Source: Chrysomallon squamiferum
Taxonomy: Eukaryota > Mollusca > Gastropoda > Neomphalida > Peltospiridae
Assembly (NCBI GenBank): GCA_012295275.1
Contig: CM022674.1
Coordinates: 16,821,127-16,882,754, forward strand
DNA length: 61,628 nucleotides
Direction of reading: 5' to 3'
In this document: positions 1 to 14,128 of the stretch, in pieces
Numbering within the stretch: the first letter of the stretch is position 1
Layout: each line of letters opens with the position of its first letter
The notes under the pieces: model-generated
Databases searched by the model: none
Told to the model about the DNA's origin: nothing
What the model saw: only the letters and a program-made list of their open reading frames with translations
Translations under genes and position numbers: made by a program

Positions 1-31
1 TGGCTCTCTAAAATAACCATTAAAATCTCTT

Positions 32-39
32 TATATAAG
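32..39 (+). promoter_or_regulatory. TATA box of copy A
   Basis: TATATAAG lies 62 bases before the ATG of copy A, a normal distance for a TATA promoter plus a short leader. The same spacing is kept in copy G. In copy C it reads TGTATAAG, and the equivalent site of the intact copies B, D and H is TTATCTAAC. Confidence 0.5.
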
Positions 40-302
40 TAGATTAATTAGTTCTGAATAGCGATATCTGAATTTCAACATATTGTTTATAAAATGGAGA
101 TAATGAAAAAGATCAACGAGATAATATTCTGTGTTTTAGCATATATGATAATCGTTGTTTCTTTCTGCAATTTCGAGATTAGCACTCGTAAGACTTTTCG
201 AAAGTTACCACAATACCAAGATAAGAAACTTGAAGAAGATCCTTCAAAAGAATTGACCGTGTCCAGTAAATTGCACTGTATGACAGAATACGTCAGCAAC
301 GT

Positions 303-410
303 AGGCTGTAAACCTAGACTTATTATTTCTATCATTTCAAGACTGGTGAACAAAACACAGAGCTACCAAAAAAGTTTTTTAATGATCGTCCAAGACATGG
401 ACGATCATTA
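303..410 (+). mobile_element. Tc1-type transposase fragment joined to PAN exon (copy A)
   Basis: In frame with exon 1 the translation continues as SRLVNKT, the start of the second helix-turn-helix region of Tc1-like transposases. The stretch ends at about 410, where a deletion joins it to sequence just before exon 3. It is a short 5-prime remnant of the fragment seen more completely in copies C and G. Confidence 0.6.
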
Positions 411-1229
411 AAAACGTTTTATTCATGAACGTTTTAAGCAGATAAGGGACCTAGGTTTTCAAGTATTTCATAGACAGACAGACGGATCAGAAAACTTCTA
501 CAGAACGTGGCAAGAATACAGAGACGCATTTGGTTAATTAACTAAAGAATTCTGGTTAGGTAGGCTAATTAGTAATAAATAATTAAAATATGTATATTAA
601 AAAGTTAGTGAATGAATTGAGAAAGTTCACAAGTATAATGTTCGTTCAGTGGACAGTGGATTTATCGGTTATCGATTTGATTTATCTTGCTAGGCAATGA
701 GAACATACATCTGTTGTCCAGTCAAGGTTACTACGATCTGAAACTTGACTCGGAAAATATCGAAGGAAACACGACTTTTGCTGTCTACAAAACTTTCTCG
801 ATAACTGGAGAAGATGATTTTTATCGCTTATCAGTTGAAAAATAGAGCGGAAATGCAGGTAATTTGAAATAAATAAATACAACAACAACAACAGAAATCA
901 TGCTAATAATAATAAGAATCTTCTAAAAAAAAACAACAACAACAACAAATTAAATAAATGAATGAATGAATGAATAAACAAATAATCAAATACATTCAAT
1001 TATAATACATTTCTAAAACAACCCGAACAATCACAATGACAATAAAAATAATCGACTAATTATTAAATTTATATTAAATTTATCTGTAAACAGTTCATAT
1101 CTGAATTTAGAAAAAAAATGTATTTTTTTGTTCTTGTAAAACAGTCCTCGCGATATGTCATACTTGCTGAAATCAAGTTTATGCCATGTGCTGTCAGTTT
1201 GTATTGAATATTGAGAACCCTGACTGGTA

Positions 1230-1585
1230 AATTGGCACGTTGTAAATTGTCGGAGGCTAAAAGTTGGCAAATTATTGGCATGAGAGATCCAGGAATTCTC
1301 CTCAAACTATTTGGATGTCAACTTTGGCGCAGTATATCCATCACTTCATGACAAAGACAGAGCTGTAAAAACAGGATTTAAACATTGTCCAACACATGGG
1401 AATCCCTGTAAGACAACAATAAGAGAGGAGAGAGAATTGTTGAGACTTGTTAGACGTCGATCATGGGTCTCAACCACATTTTAAAACAACAGTGGTTACC
1501 ATTGAGAGCCATTTCCTAAACGACCTTCAGGAATCGGCTAAAAGCAGGACAGAAAACATAAAACGTATAAAACTATCTCCAGCTC
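1230..1585 (+). mobile_element. Tc1/mariner transposase remnant (copy A, before exon 5)
   Basis: The plus strand reads KSWQIIGMRDPGILLKLFG, matching the N-terminal DNA-binding helix-turn-helix of Tc1-like transposases. After a frame change comes REERELLRLVRRRSWVSTT and then FRNRLKAGQ, the second helix-turn-helix. Frameshifts and the absence of the catalytic DDE part show that it is dead. The minus-strand open frames here are shadows. The same fragment sits before exon 5 in copies C and G. Confidence 0.7.
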
Positions 1586-2018
1586 ACAAACAAGTACCAC
1601 ATTTAAACATGTAGATAAAACGAAATATTTGTACCGGTTACCTCACTGAAAAGAACAAACATTAAACTAGTTTTAAACCTTACGTTTAAAGAATAGGGTC
1701 ATCATCGTGGTCGTAGTTTTTCATCCTGCTGTTTTATTTTGGAAAACTGATTGACACGAATGTGATTCTGATAATTATAGAATGTTTACTTGTAGGTGAT
1801 GCCCTGATAAACGCTGTAACAGATAACGTTCGTCACAATGGTATGAAATTCTCTACAGAGGACAATGGAAACGCATGTGCTAGGGGTTATAAGGGAGGCT
1901 GGTGGTACAACGACTTTCACTCTGCCAATCTGAACCGTCCGTACCTCAACGGAACCAATAACCTCTTTGCTGTAGGCATCAACTGGTCGCCATGGAGAGG
2001 CTATTATTATTCATTGAA

Positions 2019-2390
2019 GAAAACTGTAATGAAAATTCGACCATCTTCTGTTTTGAACTAAAACTCTAATGAAATTTCGATCAATTTCAGTTTTGAATTA
2101 ATAGTGTGATACAAATTTGGCCATCTTCAGTTTTCAAAGAAACGTGTGATGAAATTAGACCAAGTTCTCTTTTTAACTGAAACTGTAACGAGAATTTGAC
2201 CATCTTCTGTTTTGAATTATAACTGTAATGAAAGTCCGACTATCTTCTGTTTTCAATTACAACTGTAATGAAACTTTACTATCTTCTGTTTTCAATTATA
2301 ACTAGAATGAAAATTCGGCCATATTATGTTTTGCATTAAAACTGTGATGAAAATTCCACCGTATTCGGGTTTGAAGTAACACTGTGTTCT
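2019..2390 (+). repeat. 3-prime minisatellite seeded by last coding codons (copy A)
   Basis: About ten degenerate units of roughly 36-40 bases follow the core AATGAAAATTCGACCATCTT then CTGTTTTGAA. The first unit is the coding end of exon 5 ([12 protein letters not shown], stop), and the array continues through the 3-prime flank. Confidence 0.75.
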
Positions 2391-2925
2391 TAGTTAAAAA
2401 AACGAAGCAATAGTATTAGCCTAATGAAAACTGAATTATTAACTGGAGAAATAAAATAAAATAAAAAACGAAAAAACATTCCAACTGACAGGACTGTTTC
2501 CTTACTCAAAATATTGAAGACAAAAAAAATGATTGGGAAAAAAATATGAAACAAAATGTTTGAAATGTTTATTTCTTTTCGGATTTATTTTATATAAATC
2601 TGCAAACTACTAATTTGAAACAATTGCTGAATGTAAATTTTTAACACTTGATAAATTAAATTTTATAATTGATTTGTTTGGAAAGAGTTGTTAAATGTAA
2701 TTGTATGTAAGCAAATGTTGCTGATTGGTTTTTTATTCGTGTTCTGGATAAAGATAAATGTACACACACACTCTCACACACACACACACATATATTATGT
2801 TCGAAAAAATATGTGTATGAGCAGGATTTTTAAAAAACAAGAAGATATCATTAAAGCAAGAGAAAACACAAAATTAAATAATAATAATATTAATATTACA
2901 AATGCCTCTACTAATACTGCAACTA

Positions 2926-2927
2926 CA

Positions 2928-2985
<58 letters not shown>

Positions 2986-3007
2986 ATAATAATAATAATA
3001 ATAATAA
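2926..3007. repeat. (ACT)n-(AAT)n microsatellite
   Basis: Uninterrupted ACT triplets pass into AAT triplets. The same composite array appears at 21727-21792, 54613-54690 and, in a related flank, 60137-60222. Length differs between paralogs. The open frames over it encode only poly-Thr, poly-Val or poly-Ser and are not genes. Confidence 0.9.
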
Positions 3008-3867
3008 ATATGCACACATACCCAAACACACAGCCACACACACACAGACACAGACTGTAAACACAATACCTACTTGATGTAAAAACACATGAATATTTAA
3101 AATAACGAGATCTCTTTGAAGACTGAACAAAGCTGGGAAAGTCGCTTCATTTGATCTCACTTGATTCTGTTCTGTAGATGAACATACATTGATCGATCAG
3201 TTTAATGCTAGTATAATTGGAAAAATAATAAAACAGGTGACGAAATGTAAATTATTTATTTGTATACAGTTCGGTAAGTTCTATTTGATTGTTTGCATTA
3301 ATTTATTCTTAACAATTTGTTTTTGACTTAATCCCTTAGGATGTTTGTAACGGTGATTAAAAACAATAAGTTTGTAAGTATGGACGTGCATATTAATAAC
3401 TACAAAAAATAAAAAGACAAAGGATACCAATAAAACAAAAGGAACAATAAAGAGAAAGTATCAAATATTCCACTAGTTCAGCAAGAGTAAATATAAATAT
3501 TTTATGGATGACTAAAACATATTTCAAATGATCATTTCCCTGATGACTATTACATGAATAAGTATAAATGTGATTTCCATTCTGATTCACTTCTAAATGA
3601 TTCAGCTGAATTGACAGAATCAATAGAATTTAAAAAAAAAGATATATCCACCGTTACTGTATTATTAAGTTAATCAATCAAGTACGACATTGTTTTATTT
3701 AATACAGGATGAAATATTTCTGTTTTGAACAGAAAGCAGTAGCTTGTGTCGAACGGGCAATACAATGGAAAAGTTCAGTTTAAATAACATTTAGAATTTC
3801 TTTCTATAATTATATTAATTTAGTTCTGAACAGAAATACCTGAATTTCAGCACTGATATCGTTTATG

Positions 3868-3968
<101 letters not shown>

Positions 3969-4462
3969 AAGGAAAGAGAAAATGGAAGATATTCTGCTTG
4001 TTCAGCAAGCGTAAATATTAATTTCTCAAAGATGAATGAAACATATTTCATGTGATCATTTCCCTAATGACTATTATATGAATAAGTATTTACCTTTATC
4101 TTTGGCTTCTATATGTTTCTGCTAAAGTTAGAGAATCGATAGTAATTATTAAAAAAAACTATCTACCATTAGTATCTTATTAATTTAACCATCCAAGTGA
4201 GACGTGGTTTTCATTAATAAAGGATGAAATATTTCTGCTCCGGACTGAAAACAGAAGCTTGTTTCAAACGTTCAGTATAATTTGAAGAGATCAGTTTGGT
4301 AGACTACTAGTTACAGTGTCTTCGAAACATTAATAGAAGTAATTAATAGTTTATTTCGCGCTATCAAATAACGATTAAAAGTTCTTTATCTAACTGGATT
4401 AATTTAGTTCTGAACTGAGATACCTAAATTTCATCACTGATATCGTTTGTAAAATAAAGATA

Positions 4463-6963
<2,501 letters not shown>

Positions 6964-7648
6964 ATAGGATTGAGAATTTGAACATTTTCTGTTATAAATT
7001 GAAAATGTAATGACAATTCGACCATCATCGGTTTTGAACTAAACCAGGATTGAGAATTTGAACATCTTCTGTTATAAATTGAAACGGTAATACAAATTCC
7101 ACCATCTTCTGTTTTGAACAAATAGTTTTAGGAACATTTGTCTGTCTTCTGACTAAAGTTATATCTGTAATTACAAAAATGACCGTCTTCTGTTTTGAAC
7201 TAAAAATGTAATGAAAATTTCACAATCTCCTGTTTTGGACTAAATCTCTAAAGAAAATTCGACCACCTTCAATTTTGAACGAAAACTGTTATGACAATTC
7301 GACCTATTTCTGTTTTGAAATCAAACTGTACTGAAAATTCCACCATCTCCTTTTCTGAACTAAAATGATAATGGAAATGTGTTCATCTTCACCTTCGAAC
7401 TAAAACTGTAATGAAAATTCCATCATATGGTGATTTAACCTAAAACTGTGACGAAAACTGAAGTAAAACTGTAAAGAAAATTCGAGTATCTTCGGATTTG
7501 AATGAAAACTGTGATGAAAATTCCAACAACTTCTGTTTTGAACTAAAACTGTAATGAAAACTCTACAGTCGTCTTTTTTTAATTAAAACAGTTTCATTAG
7601 TTGAAACGAGACAATAGTGCTAGCCTAAATTATTAACTTGAGAAATGA

Positions 7649-7661
7649 AATAAAAATAAAA
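7649..7661 (+). promoter_or_regulatory. Likely polyadenylation signal of copy B
   Basis: Overlapping AATAAA hexamers lie about 690 bases after the stop codon, just past the minisatellite. The same position in copy H (59319) is conserved. Other AATAAA motifs occur in this AT-rich DNA, so the assignment is tentative. Confidence 0.35.
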
Positions 7662-8799
7662 AACGAAACACTATTCCAATTTACAGGAATGTTTTGTTTA
7701 ATCAAAATACTGAAAACAATGCCATCCAAAAAAATAAATAATAATAAATAAAAAAAAAAAAAAAAAAAAAAAACAGAAAGAAAATATCTGAATTGTTTAT
7801 TTCTTTTAGCATTTATTTCATATAAATTTATATACTACTAATTTTGAAACAATTGCTAAATGTAAATTTATAACACTTGTTAAATTTAGTTTTATTTTGA
7901 AAGAGTTGTTAAATTTAAATTTATGTAAGCAAATGTTGCTGAATTATTTTATTTTAATTCGTGTTCTGGATAAAGATAAATTTATGATAATATAAAAACG
8001 AGAACTATTACTGGTATTTGAAACGTTCTCCTGATACTGGTAGATTATAAGGATCGATCCCAGCTTTATCGAGTTTGTCTTTATCACATTCGTGTTTGTT
8101 AGTGTTGACTTTATATAAAAATTATAGTATGTGTTGTTCTGTATAAAATAGTTTGTAAAATGATCCTCACTGCTGATATAAAAATGTATTTTCTGGAGGA
8201 AAAATTCCTGAAACTTCTACCAGTGTTGACTGTAGATTTGAAAAGAATTCGTGTTATCTCTGTAATAAAAGGAAAACATTTTCATTCTTTATTTCAGTTT
8301 GTTTGTTTGTGTGATCATTTGATTATTTGTTGAATTATTTATTTCAATTTTTGCCTGTTTTATTTATTTATTAATTTATTTATTTCAATATATATATGCG
8401 TCAACATGATTATAAATAAATATAAATAAAAGAAACAATCAAATAATAATAAAATTACTACTACTACTACTAATACTACGACTACGACTACGATTACTAC
8501 TACTACAACAACTACTACTACTACTGCTAATACAACTAATAATGATAAATACAAACACACACACATATAGAAGGTTGATTATAAACACAAAATCTGGTTT
8601 ATGCAAAAACACATGAATATTATAACCTTGTTTATTTTTGTCTTTGATGATTTTAACCGTGGGTATTTTGCTATATAACTACTTTGGAGAATGCAGTCTT
8701 GGAGCAATGGGTCCAGTCTAAACATAAAAATGAAAGTGAGATGAGCCGAGTTCCGAAGTGTTTACTGCTGGACAGCCAAATGCGTTGTAACTGGACACT
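7662..8799. other. Downstream flank of copy B
   Basis: No gene seen. A poly-A run at about 7747-7773, an imperfect ACT/ACG triplet stretch at about 8457-8530, and TTTA-rich DNA. The whole block is repeated after copy H (59330-60480) and in diverged form after copies E (36.5-37.4 kb) and F (45.9-46.9 kb). Confidence 0.6.
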
Positions 8800-8906
8800 A
8801 GGATAGGATAGGAAAAAAATTAACGTGCTAATCAGAGCAAGCTGTTGTGAAGCACATCTGCGACGGGCACGCTTTCTGACAAGTCAGCGGGCGCGTCCGT
8901 CGCAGA
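8800..8906 (+). mobile_element. 107-base insertion absent from the copy H flank
   Basis: The flanks of B and H align on both sides (GCGTTGTAACTGGACACT before and GTCTGTGCGTTATTT after), but B carries about 107 extra bases starting with a GGATA-type direct repeat and an A-run and ending in a GC-rich part. It behaves like a short non-autonomous insertion. No ORF and no clear RNA polymerase III boxes are seen. The family is not recognised. Confidence 0.5.
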
Positions 8907-8930
8907 GTCTGTGCGTTATTTTAGAGCACT

Positions 8931-9106
8931 CGGCTCATATCGTTACGTATTAATGTATTTAGGTATTTTAGTTGTTGTCAAGATTATTGCCGTAATCAAT
9001 TTACTCGGGATAAGACATCTTTTGTCTACAGCGGTCCTTAATCGGTGCATACCAATTAATTGGAGGCGGCTCATATCATTATATATTAATGTATTTAGGT
9101 ATTTTA
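8931..9106 (+). repeat. Pair of 40-base direct repeats
   Basis: The 40-base stretch at 8931-8970 (starting CGGCTCATAT, ending AGGTATTTTA) recurs at 9067-9106 with about three changes, 136 bases apart. The same pair is found at 60511-60550 and 60647-60686. Confidence 0.7.
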
Positions 9107-9539
9107 ATTAATTACCTATCTGTTTTTGGATTGGATGGATTGTAACTTGACGACTTTGGCTTTATAACTTTGGTTGCTATAGTTAAATATATTTTATTTT
9201 AATTTGCTTATAGCATGTCCAAGCGAGGCGTTTTTCCCCACTATGATAATATTTTAAATAACGTTTTATCTTTGAAAACAAAACAAAGATGTTTTTCTTA
9301 ATCCCTTAGGATGTTTGTAACGGTGATTAAAAATAATACATATAACTATAAGAGTATGTATTGTAAGTATGTATGTATGCATATGCATGCGTTTGTTTGT
9401 GTGTCTGTGCATATATATGTATGTATATGTATATATATACACACACACAAACACAGTCCCACACACCGTGTTAATAGGCGGTATAAAATGCAGTAATTCC
9501 TGATTGCATTCAGATCACTTATTTTTCCACCACGGTGGT

Positions 9540-10140
9540 TCTTTTGGAAGTCCGCTTTAAGAGAGATTGATTAAGAACTATGAATTATGCAAGAGAATGT
9601 ACATAAGAAAGGAAGAGTGTTTCTTGATTATGGAACAGCTAAAGAAGATCTCTTTGACCATAGGAAAAACCCACCACGAGTACTTACTACCTCATGTCCA
9701 CGTTTGAAATTCTTCAGTGCGCAGACGTGCAGAAACTGAGCAAGAAACGCGAAACAGATGAAGACGCCAGGTCTGACCAGCTGCGGTCCCACTCCAAGGA
9801 TGACCAGTTGACACCAAAAGTAGAGTTCCTGTGTCGACGTCAGCGCCAAGTGAAAATTCGGCGAAGATGAACAGTTTCAGCAAGACGAGCGGATGATCAA
9901 ACGCAGTCGCGTTGTGTTGTCTGCCGGAGAAGAAGGAGAGAGAGACAACGTGGCAGTGCCTGTTTCAGCTGTGGACAGGGGCCGCGGTGACCCCAGGAGC
10001 CTGCTGGGTGTGATTGTAGATACTGATGACAATGAACAGTCTACCAGGAACCAGTTTGATGTGTGTTCCCAGAGACTGCTTTTGTTGTATGATGTGTCAA
10101 AATGCTTTTAGAGCAGCAGTGTCAAAGGAGTTACGCAGGA
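9540..10140 (+). pseudogene. GC-richer coding-like remnant, possibly piggyBac-type C-terminus
   Basis: This stretch is visibly richer in G and C than its surroundings and is repeated at 61190-61628. One plus frame reads TQSRCVVCRRRRRERQRGSA followed by CFSC, a Cys-x2-Cys-x12-Cys-x2-Cys pattern like the start of the Cys-rich C-terminal domain of piggyBac transposases, but with stops at both ends. Upstream in the same frame is QRQVKIRRR then a stop. The resemblance is weak, and it may instead be a decayed piece of an unrelated gene. No intact ORF of useful length exists. Confidence 0.3.
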
Positions 10141-10735
10141 GGACAAGGGTTTGTGAAATGCAACTATAGAGGAAAAAAGAGCTGTCAAACAAAACGTGTA
10201 TGTTTCGAGAACAAACGTTTGAACTGCTGTAATAAATAGAACACTACTATATGAGTTACGAAATAAATCTCTTCATCCAATTGTAAGTCATTTTTTTTCA
10301 TTCAGTCATTTAACCTAATGACTTGAGGTCCATTTCAGTCGTTTGGCCTATTTATTGGAAATCTTAGACATTAGGCCAAATGTCTGACGGTCTTGTGAGT
10401 TAGGCTAAACCTAAACATTTCAGGCATTAGACCAGATGACTTCTTTCACATATTGGCTGTAACAAATATATATATGTTTACCACACACACACCAACACAC
10501 CCAAAAAACACATACACATACATACATACATACATATATACACACCTACGCTCATAACGCTATTTAAGAGACTGTGAGGGTTGACAAGTCATGTATTGTT
10601 ATGTTGCATATATTGTTGTGAACTGTCGTGGATCAGGAATTTTCAAGAAATGTTTTGTTAGTTGTGTCTTGTATAGTAAAATTGCCTTTTACGTTTCTGT
10701 CGTTTGTGTCATTTAAAAACCGACGTGAAACACAC

Positions 10736-10779
<44 letters not shown>

Positions 10780-11618
10780 TACATACACATACAAATGCAT
10801 ATACAAAGACACGCAGATACATTCAAACATTACAACAATATTATATACACATTAATTATGCAGACACACTAGGTATAAACATATAAAAATAGACACAAAC
10901 ACAACATACTTAAGCAGAGGATTTTGCTAGGGAATACATTCTGTCTCTCTACAAATTCAATGCATCAAATACACTGGTTTACACACTGAACCGTTGCAGA
11001 TAATTTCAACCAGAGTTACGGTTCTTGCTATTTATAAACAGGGAAATACCAACATTAATATAATAAATTTCATTGTTTCAGTAACATAACTTATTTAAAT
11101 AAACGTGTTTGGTTTACTTCATTGTCGATTATTAAATATTTGAAAGGAACAGAAGGCCAAAACATCCTTTGTGGCATCAATAAATAGACAGAAAATTGTA
11201 TTTGCGCAGTTAATGAAGACTGCAGGGTGTCAGTTTAAGAATGGGTTGTATGCACGCTTCACTTAGATATCTCGCTTCTGGAACTAATATGTTGTTGGGC
11301 TTCACTCAGTGTTTACACATTTTTAATAACATGTAGACGAACTTTCATTCGAAAAAAGGTTTCATTGTAATTTCTATATTTTCTGGTGTTGTTTGTAGCT
11401 AGAATTCTTTCTGATATTCAGTATCTTCCTGTCATATCGTCTGTCCATGAATAATACACTGTCATTCTAGACACAAAAAAGAAAGATAAAAAAAAAAAAG
11501 ACAATAAATAAATAAACAAAAAAGGGAAAAAAATCACAAAACAAAACAAAAAAGACAACTTGAAAAAAAAAAAAAATCACAAATAAAAACAAAAACAAAC
11601 AACAAACTAACAAATAAA

Positions 11619-11658
<40 letters not shown>

Positions 11659-12893
11659 CTGAAAAATAATACTAAAATAATAACCTCGAACAAACAAAAT
11701 GAAATACTTCAATATTTTGGCCATTCATACCATGTAAAACGTAATGAATTTAGCGCTTTTGTTTTTGGCCCGAATTCCGCCGTTCTAATGTCGCACCAAC
11801 AGCTGTGAACGTATTAAACTGGATTTTAATATTTATTGCGGAAAGCATCTGGAGTTAATACCAATCGATATACATGTCCATTGCTGAAAACACTATGAAC
11901 AGGCCACTTTAAACACGTGTCGCAGTCCTTGGTCACGTGATCTATTGAAACAATAGTGACATCTGAAAATTAAGAGTGTATCGTGCTGAAGGTTGGGTGA
12001 TCGTTCCCTGTCGCTGTGCTTGGGGTTATTACTGTTTCAAATGTGTTTGGACATTGCTTAATGAGAAAACTTGTATTTTCACACATAACTACATTAAAAT
12101 TAAACTATACAATAAAAATAATATAAAATAAAATAAAATGTATAGGCCTAAGACAAGCTGATCATTTTAAATGCTATTTCTTCTTCTCCTTCTTCGTAGT
12201 ATTCGTTCCATCTTTTCTTATGACAAAGGAAAACACACATACACAACACACACACACACAAAACACCATAATCATCACCTCAAATAAAACATAAAACAAA
12301 GAAGAAGAAAAAAGAAGAAACAAAAACAACAATTAATAAATATAATACCAATATGTTAACTAAACAAAACTAACAAAAAAAGAAAAAGAAAAATATAAAA
12401 TGATTATACTGGCAGCGCAATCCGTATGTGAAAGGGATTTAACAGCAACAGCTTTCATTATGTACACTTTACTGGTTGCTTCCCTTTATCAACCATCCGC
12501 ATGAAATTTAAAACAAGAACCAAAGAAATACATTTAGCTTAATTTTTGAGTGCTGCTCTCTCTGTGACATTATTACATTTAAATTACATAACTACAGTTA
12601 ATCAGTACAAAATATCTTTAATCCTATTTGAAATATTTACACTTGCTTCTAGCCAAGGATGAAGAGCACGTATTTAAAATAACAATGATATTTGGCGTGG
12701 TTTATAGCAGATTCCGCCGGCCATTTTTTAAAATACGTTAACCAATGCATTTCAAGAAGCGTAATTATTGACAGGACGACCTGACCTAATTCAGCTTATG
12801 ACCCGATTTTAGTAAATGTTGAACAGTGACATCACACCAGCAGTTTCCGATCTGTGGTTGTTATCGGAACTCTCGTATGTGAGAAGAAATGCG
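10141..12893. other. Single-copy AT-rich DNA without recognised genes
   Basis: No exon can be supported. It has AC runs (about 10738-10780 and near 12240), an A-rich stretch with AAT triplets (11480-11657), and a repeated GACTTGAGG/TTAGGCC-type segment near 10310-10440. Unlike most of the window it is not duplicated elsewhere here. Confidence 0.5.
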
Positions 12894-12995
12894 ATGAGTT
12901 CGCTAATCATTAGTTTTGTCGTCTTTATGCTGATTAATTCTCCTGAATCTGCCGTTTCTAATGACTATGTAGCTGTCCTGTTTAGGCTCATGTAA
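12894..12995 (+). CDS. Candidate signal-peptide first exon
   Basis: The ATG at 12894 opens a 33-codon frame beginning MSSLIISFVVFMLINSPESA, which has the hydrophobic core and small-residue end of a signal peptide. It sits in a short stretch of higher GC with an ordinary leader. The frame stops at 12993-12995. A possible donor is TAT|GTAGCT at 12969 (phase 0). No following exon was recognised before the N gap at 13929. It could start a receptor or secreted gene whose other exons are in the gap or beyond, or be a chance ORF. The product is unknown. Confidence 0.3.
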   Translation: MSSLIISFVVFMLINSPESAVSNDYVAVLFRLM

Positions 12996-13773
12996 ACTGG
13001 TTATAAGCACAAGAGACATAATTGATTTGAAAAGTTTACAACGCAGTGATGGCTTGCCGAGGTAATGCATGCAGATTTTTGTAATGTATACGAATTTTTA
13101 TAAATGCTGCATCTTATTTTTGTTATGCAAGCACATCGAAATTAACTTAGCTACACTGTAGTTCTTTTTGTGAATAATTGAAAAAGGAATAAGAGGATTA
13201 TTTCTTTAAAACATATTGAATAAATAAATACATGCATTTTAAAAATAAATATGAAGAAGAAAAAAATAGCTAAATAAATAAATCATAACAAAATTAAAAT
13301 GAATATTGACTGAAATTATTAATTTGTATTCTGACATATTATTTAAAACTGAATATGCTTATTCTTCAAAACTGTTTTGTAACTGGTCTTACAGTCAAAA
13401 CCACTAACACAAACACTAACTTTACCATGTACTGTTAAACCACAAAAACATTATTACTTTGACTACCAACACTGCTAGCACTGGCAACAATCAACCATGG
13501 ATTATCATCTGCACCATGATCTATTATTATTATAATCATCAGTAGCAGCAGCATTATTATTGTCATCTAGATAATCATCATAATTATTATCTTCATCATC
13601 AACTTTATCATTCTCAGCAATATTGTGGTTTTAACATCAGATAATAAAATAGGATTTTACTATTTACAATTTCAATTTTTGTTGTTATTTATTGTGGTAT
13701 TATGTTTCATATTTCATACTTCACCGATTCTTTTCTTTACCATGACCTTTTTGGCAACCACTCAAACATTTCA

Positions 13774-13826
<53 letters not shown>

Positions 13827-13928
13827 TATAAAAAAAAAAAATATGTTGAAGATTATTTATAAAATAACTGTTAGAAAATATCTTCAATGTATTTTGTGTA
13901 GATCTATTTCTAATATTTTTTATTTATT
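12996..13928. other. Non-coding stretch before the assembly gap
   Basis: No gene seen. It contains ATT/ATC-rich triplets around 13520-13620 and a (TA)n run at about 13779-13822. The open frame running from here into the N gap is an artefact of unknown bases. Confidence 0.6.
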
Positions 13929-14128
13929 NNNNNNNNNNNNNNNNNNNNNNNNNNNNNNNNNNNNNNNNNNNNNNNNNNNNNNNNNNNNNNNNNNNNNNNN
14001 NNNNNNNNNNNNNNNNNNNNNNNNNNNNNNNNNNNNNNNNNNNNNNNNNNNNNNNNNNNNNNNNNNNNNNNNNNNNNNNNNNNNNNNNNNNNNNNNNNNN
14101 NNNNNNNNNNNNNNNNNNNNNNNNNNNN
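13929..14128. other. Assembly gap, 200 N
   Basis: Exactly 200 undetermined bases, a round number typical of a scaffolding gap of unknown true size. The right edge starts inside the duplicated block that also begins near 46945, so the gap sits at a paralog boundary. Confidence 0.98.

Larger units (their letters stand above)
1..2061 (+). pseudogene. Copy A: decayed PAN-fibrinogen lectin gene
   Basis: Remnant of the five-exon lectin gene. Exon 1 starts with ATG at 94 and encodes the hydrophobic signal and a PAN-like start, then runs at about 303 into Tc1-type transposase sequence. Exon 2 is absent. Exon 3 (463-559) has a damaged acceptor (CAAG instead of CAGG) and a TAA inside the WQEYRDAFG part. 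Exon 4 (694-858) has proper AG and GT borders but TAG at 843-845. A second Tc1 piece lies at about 1230-1585. Exon 5 (1796-2061) is fully open to the family stop, but the second Cys of the usual GGWWYNSCH motif is lost (YNDFH). Compared with copy G, about 2.4 kb between exon 1 and exon 3 has been deleted. The combination of stops, missing exon and insertion makes a full protein impossible. Confidence 0.85.

Noticed and set aside
682-891. Minus-strand ORFs opposite exon 4 in several copies (also 5860-6069, 19480-19689, 52357-52566, 57527-57736)
   Set aside because: They are shadows of the plus-strand fibrinogen exon 4 and share its conservation only for that reason.
1069-1305. Minus-strand ORF also seen at 19829-20104 and 52710-52985
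   Set aside because: Antisense shadow of the Tc1 helix-turn-helix fragment on the plus strand.
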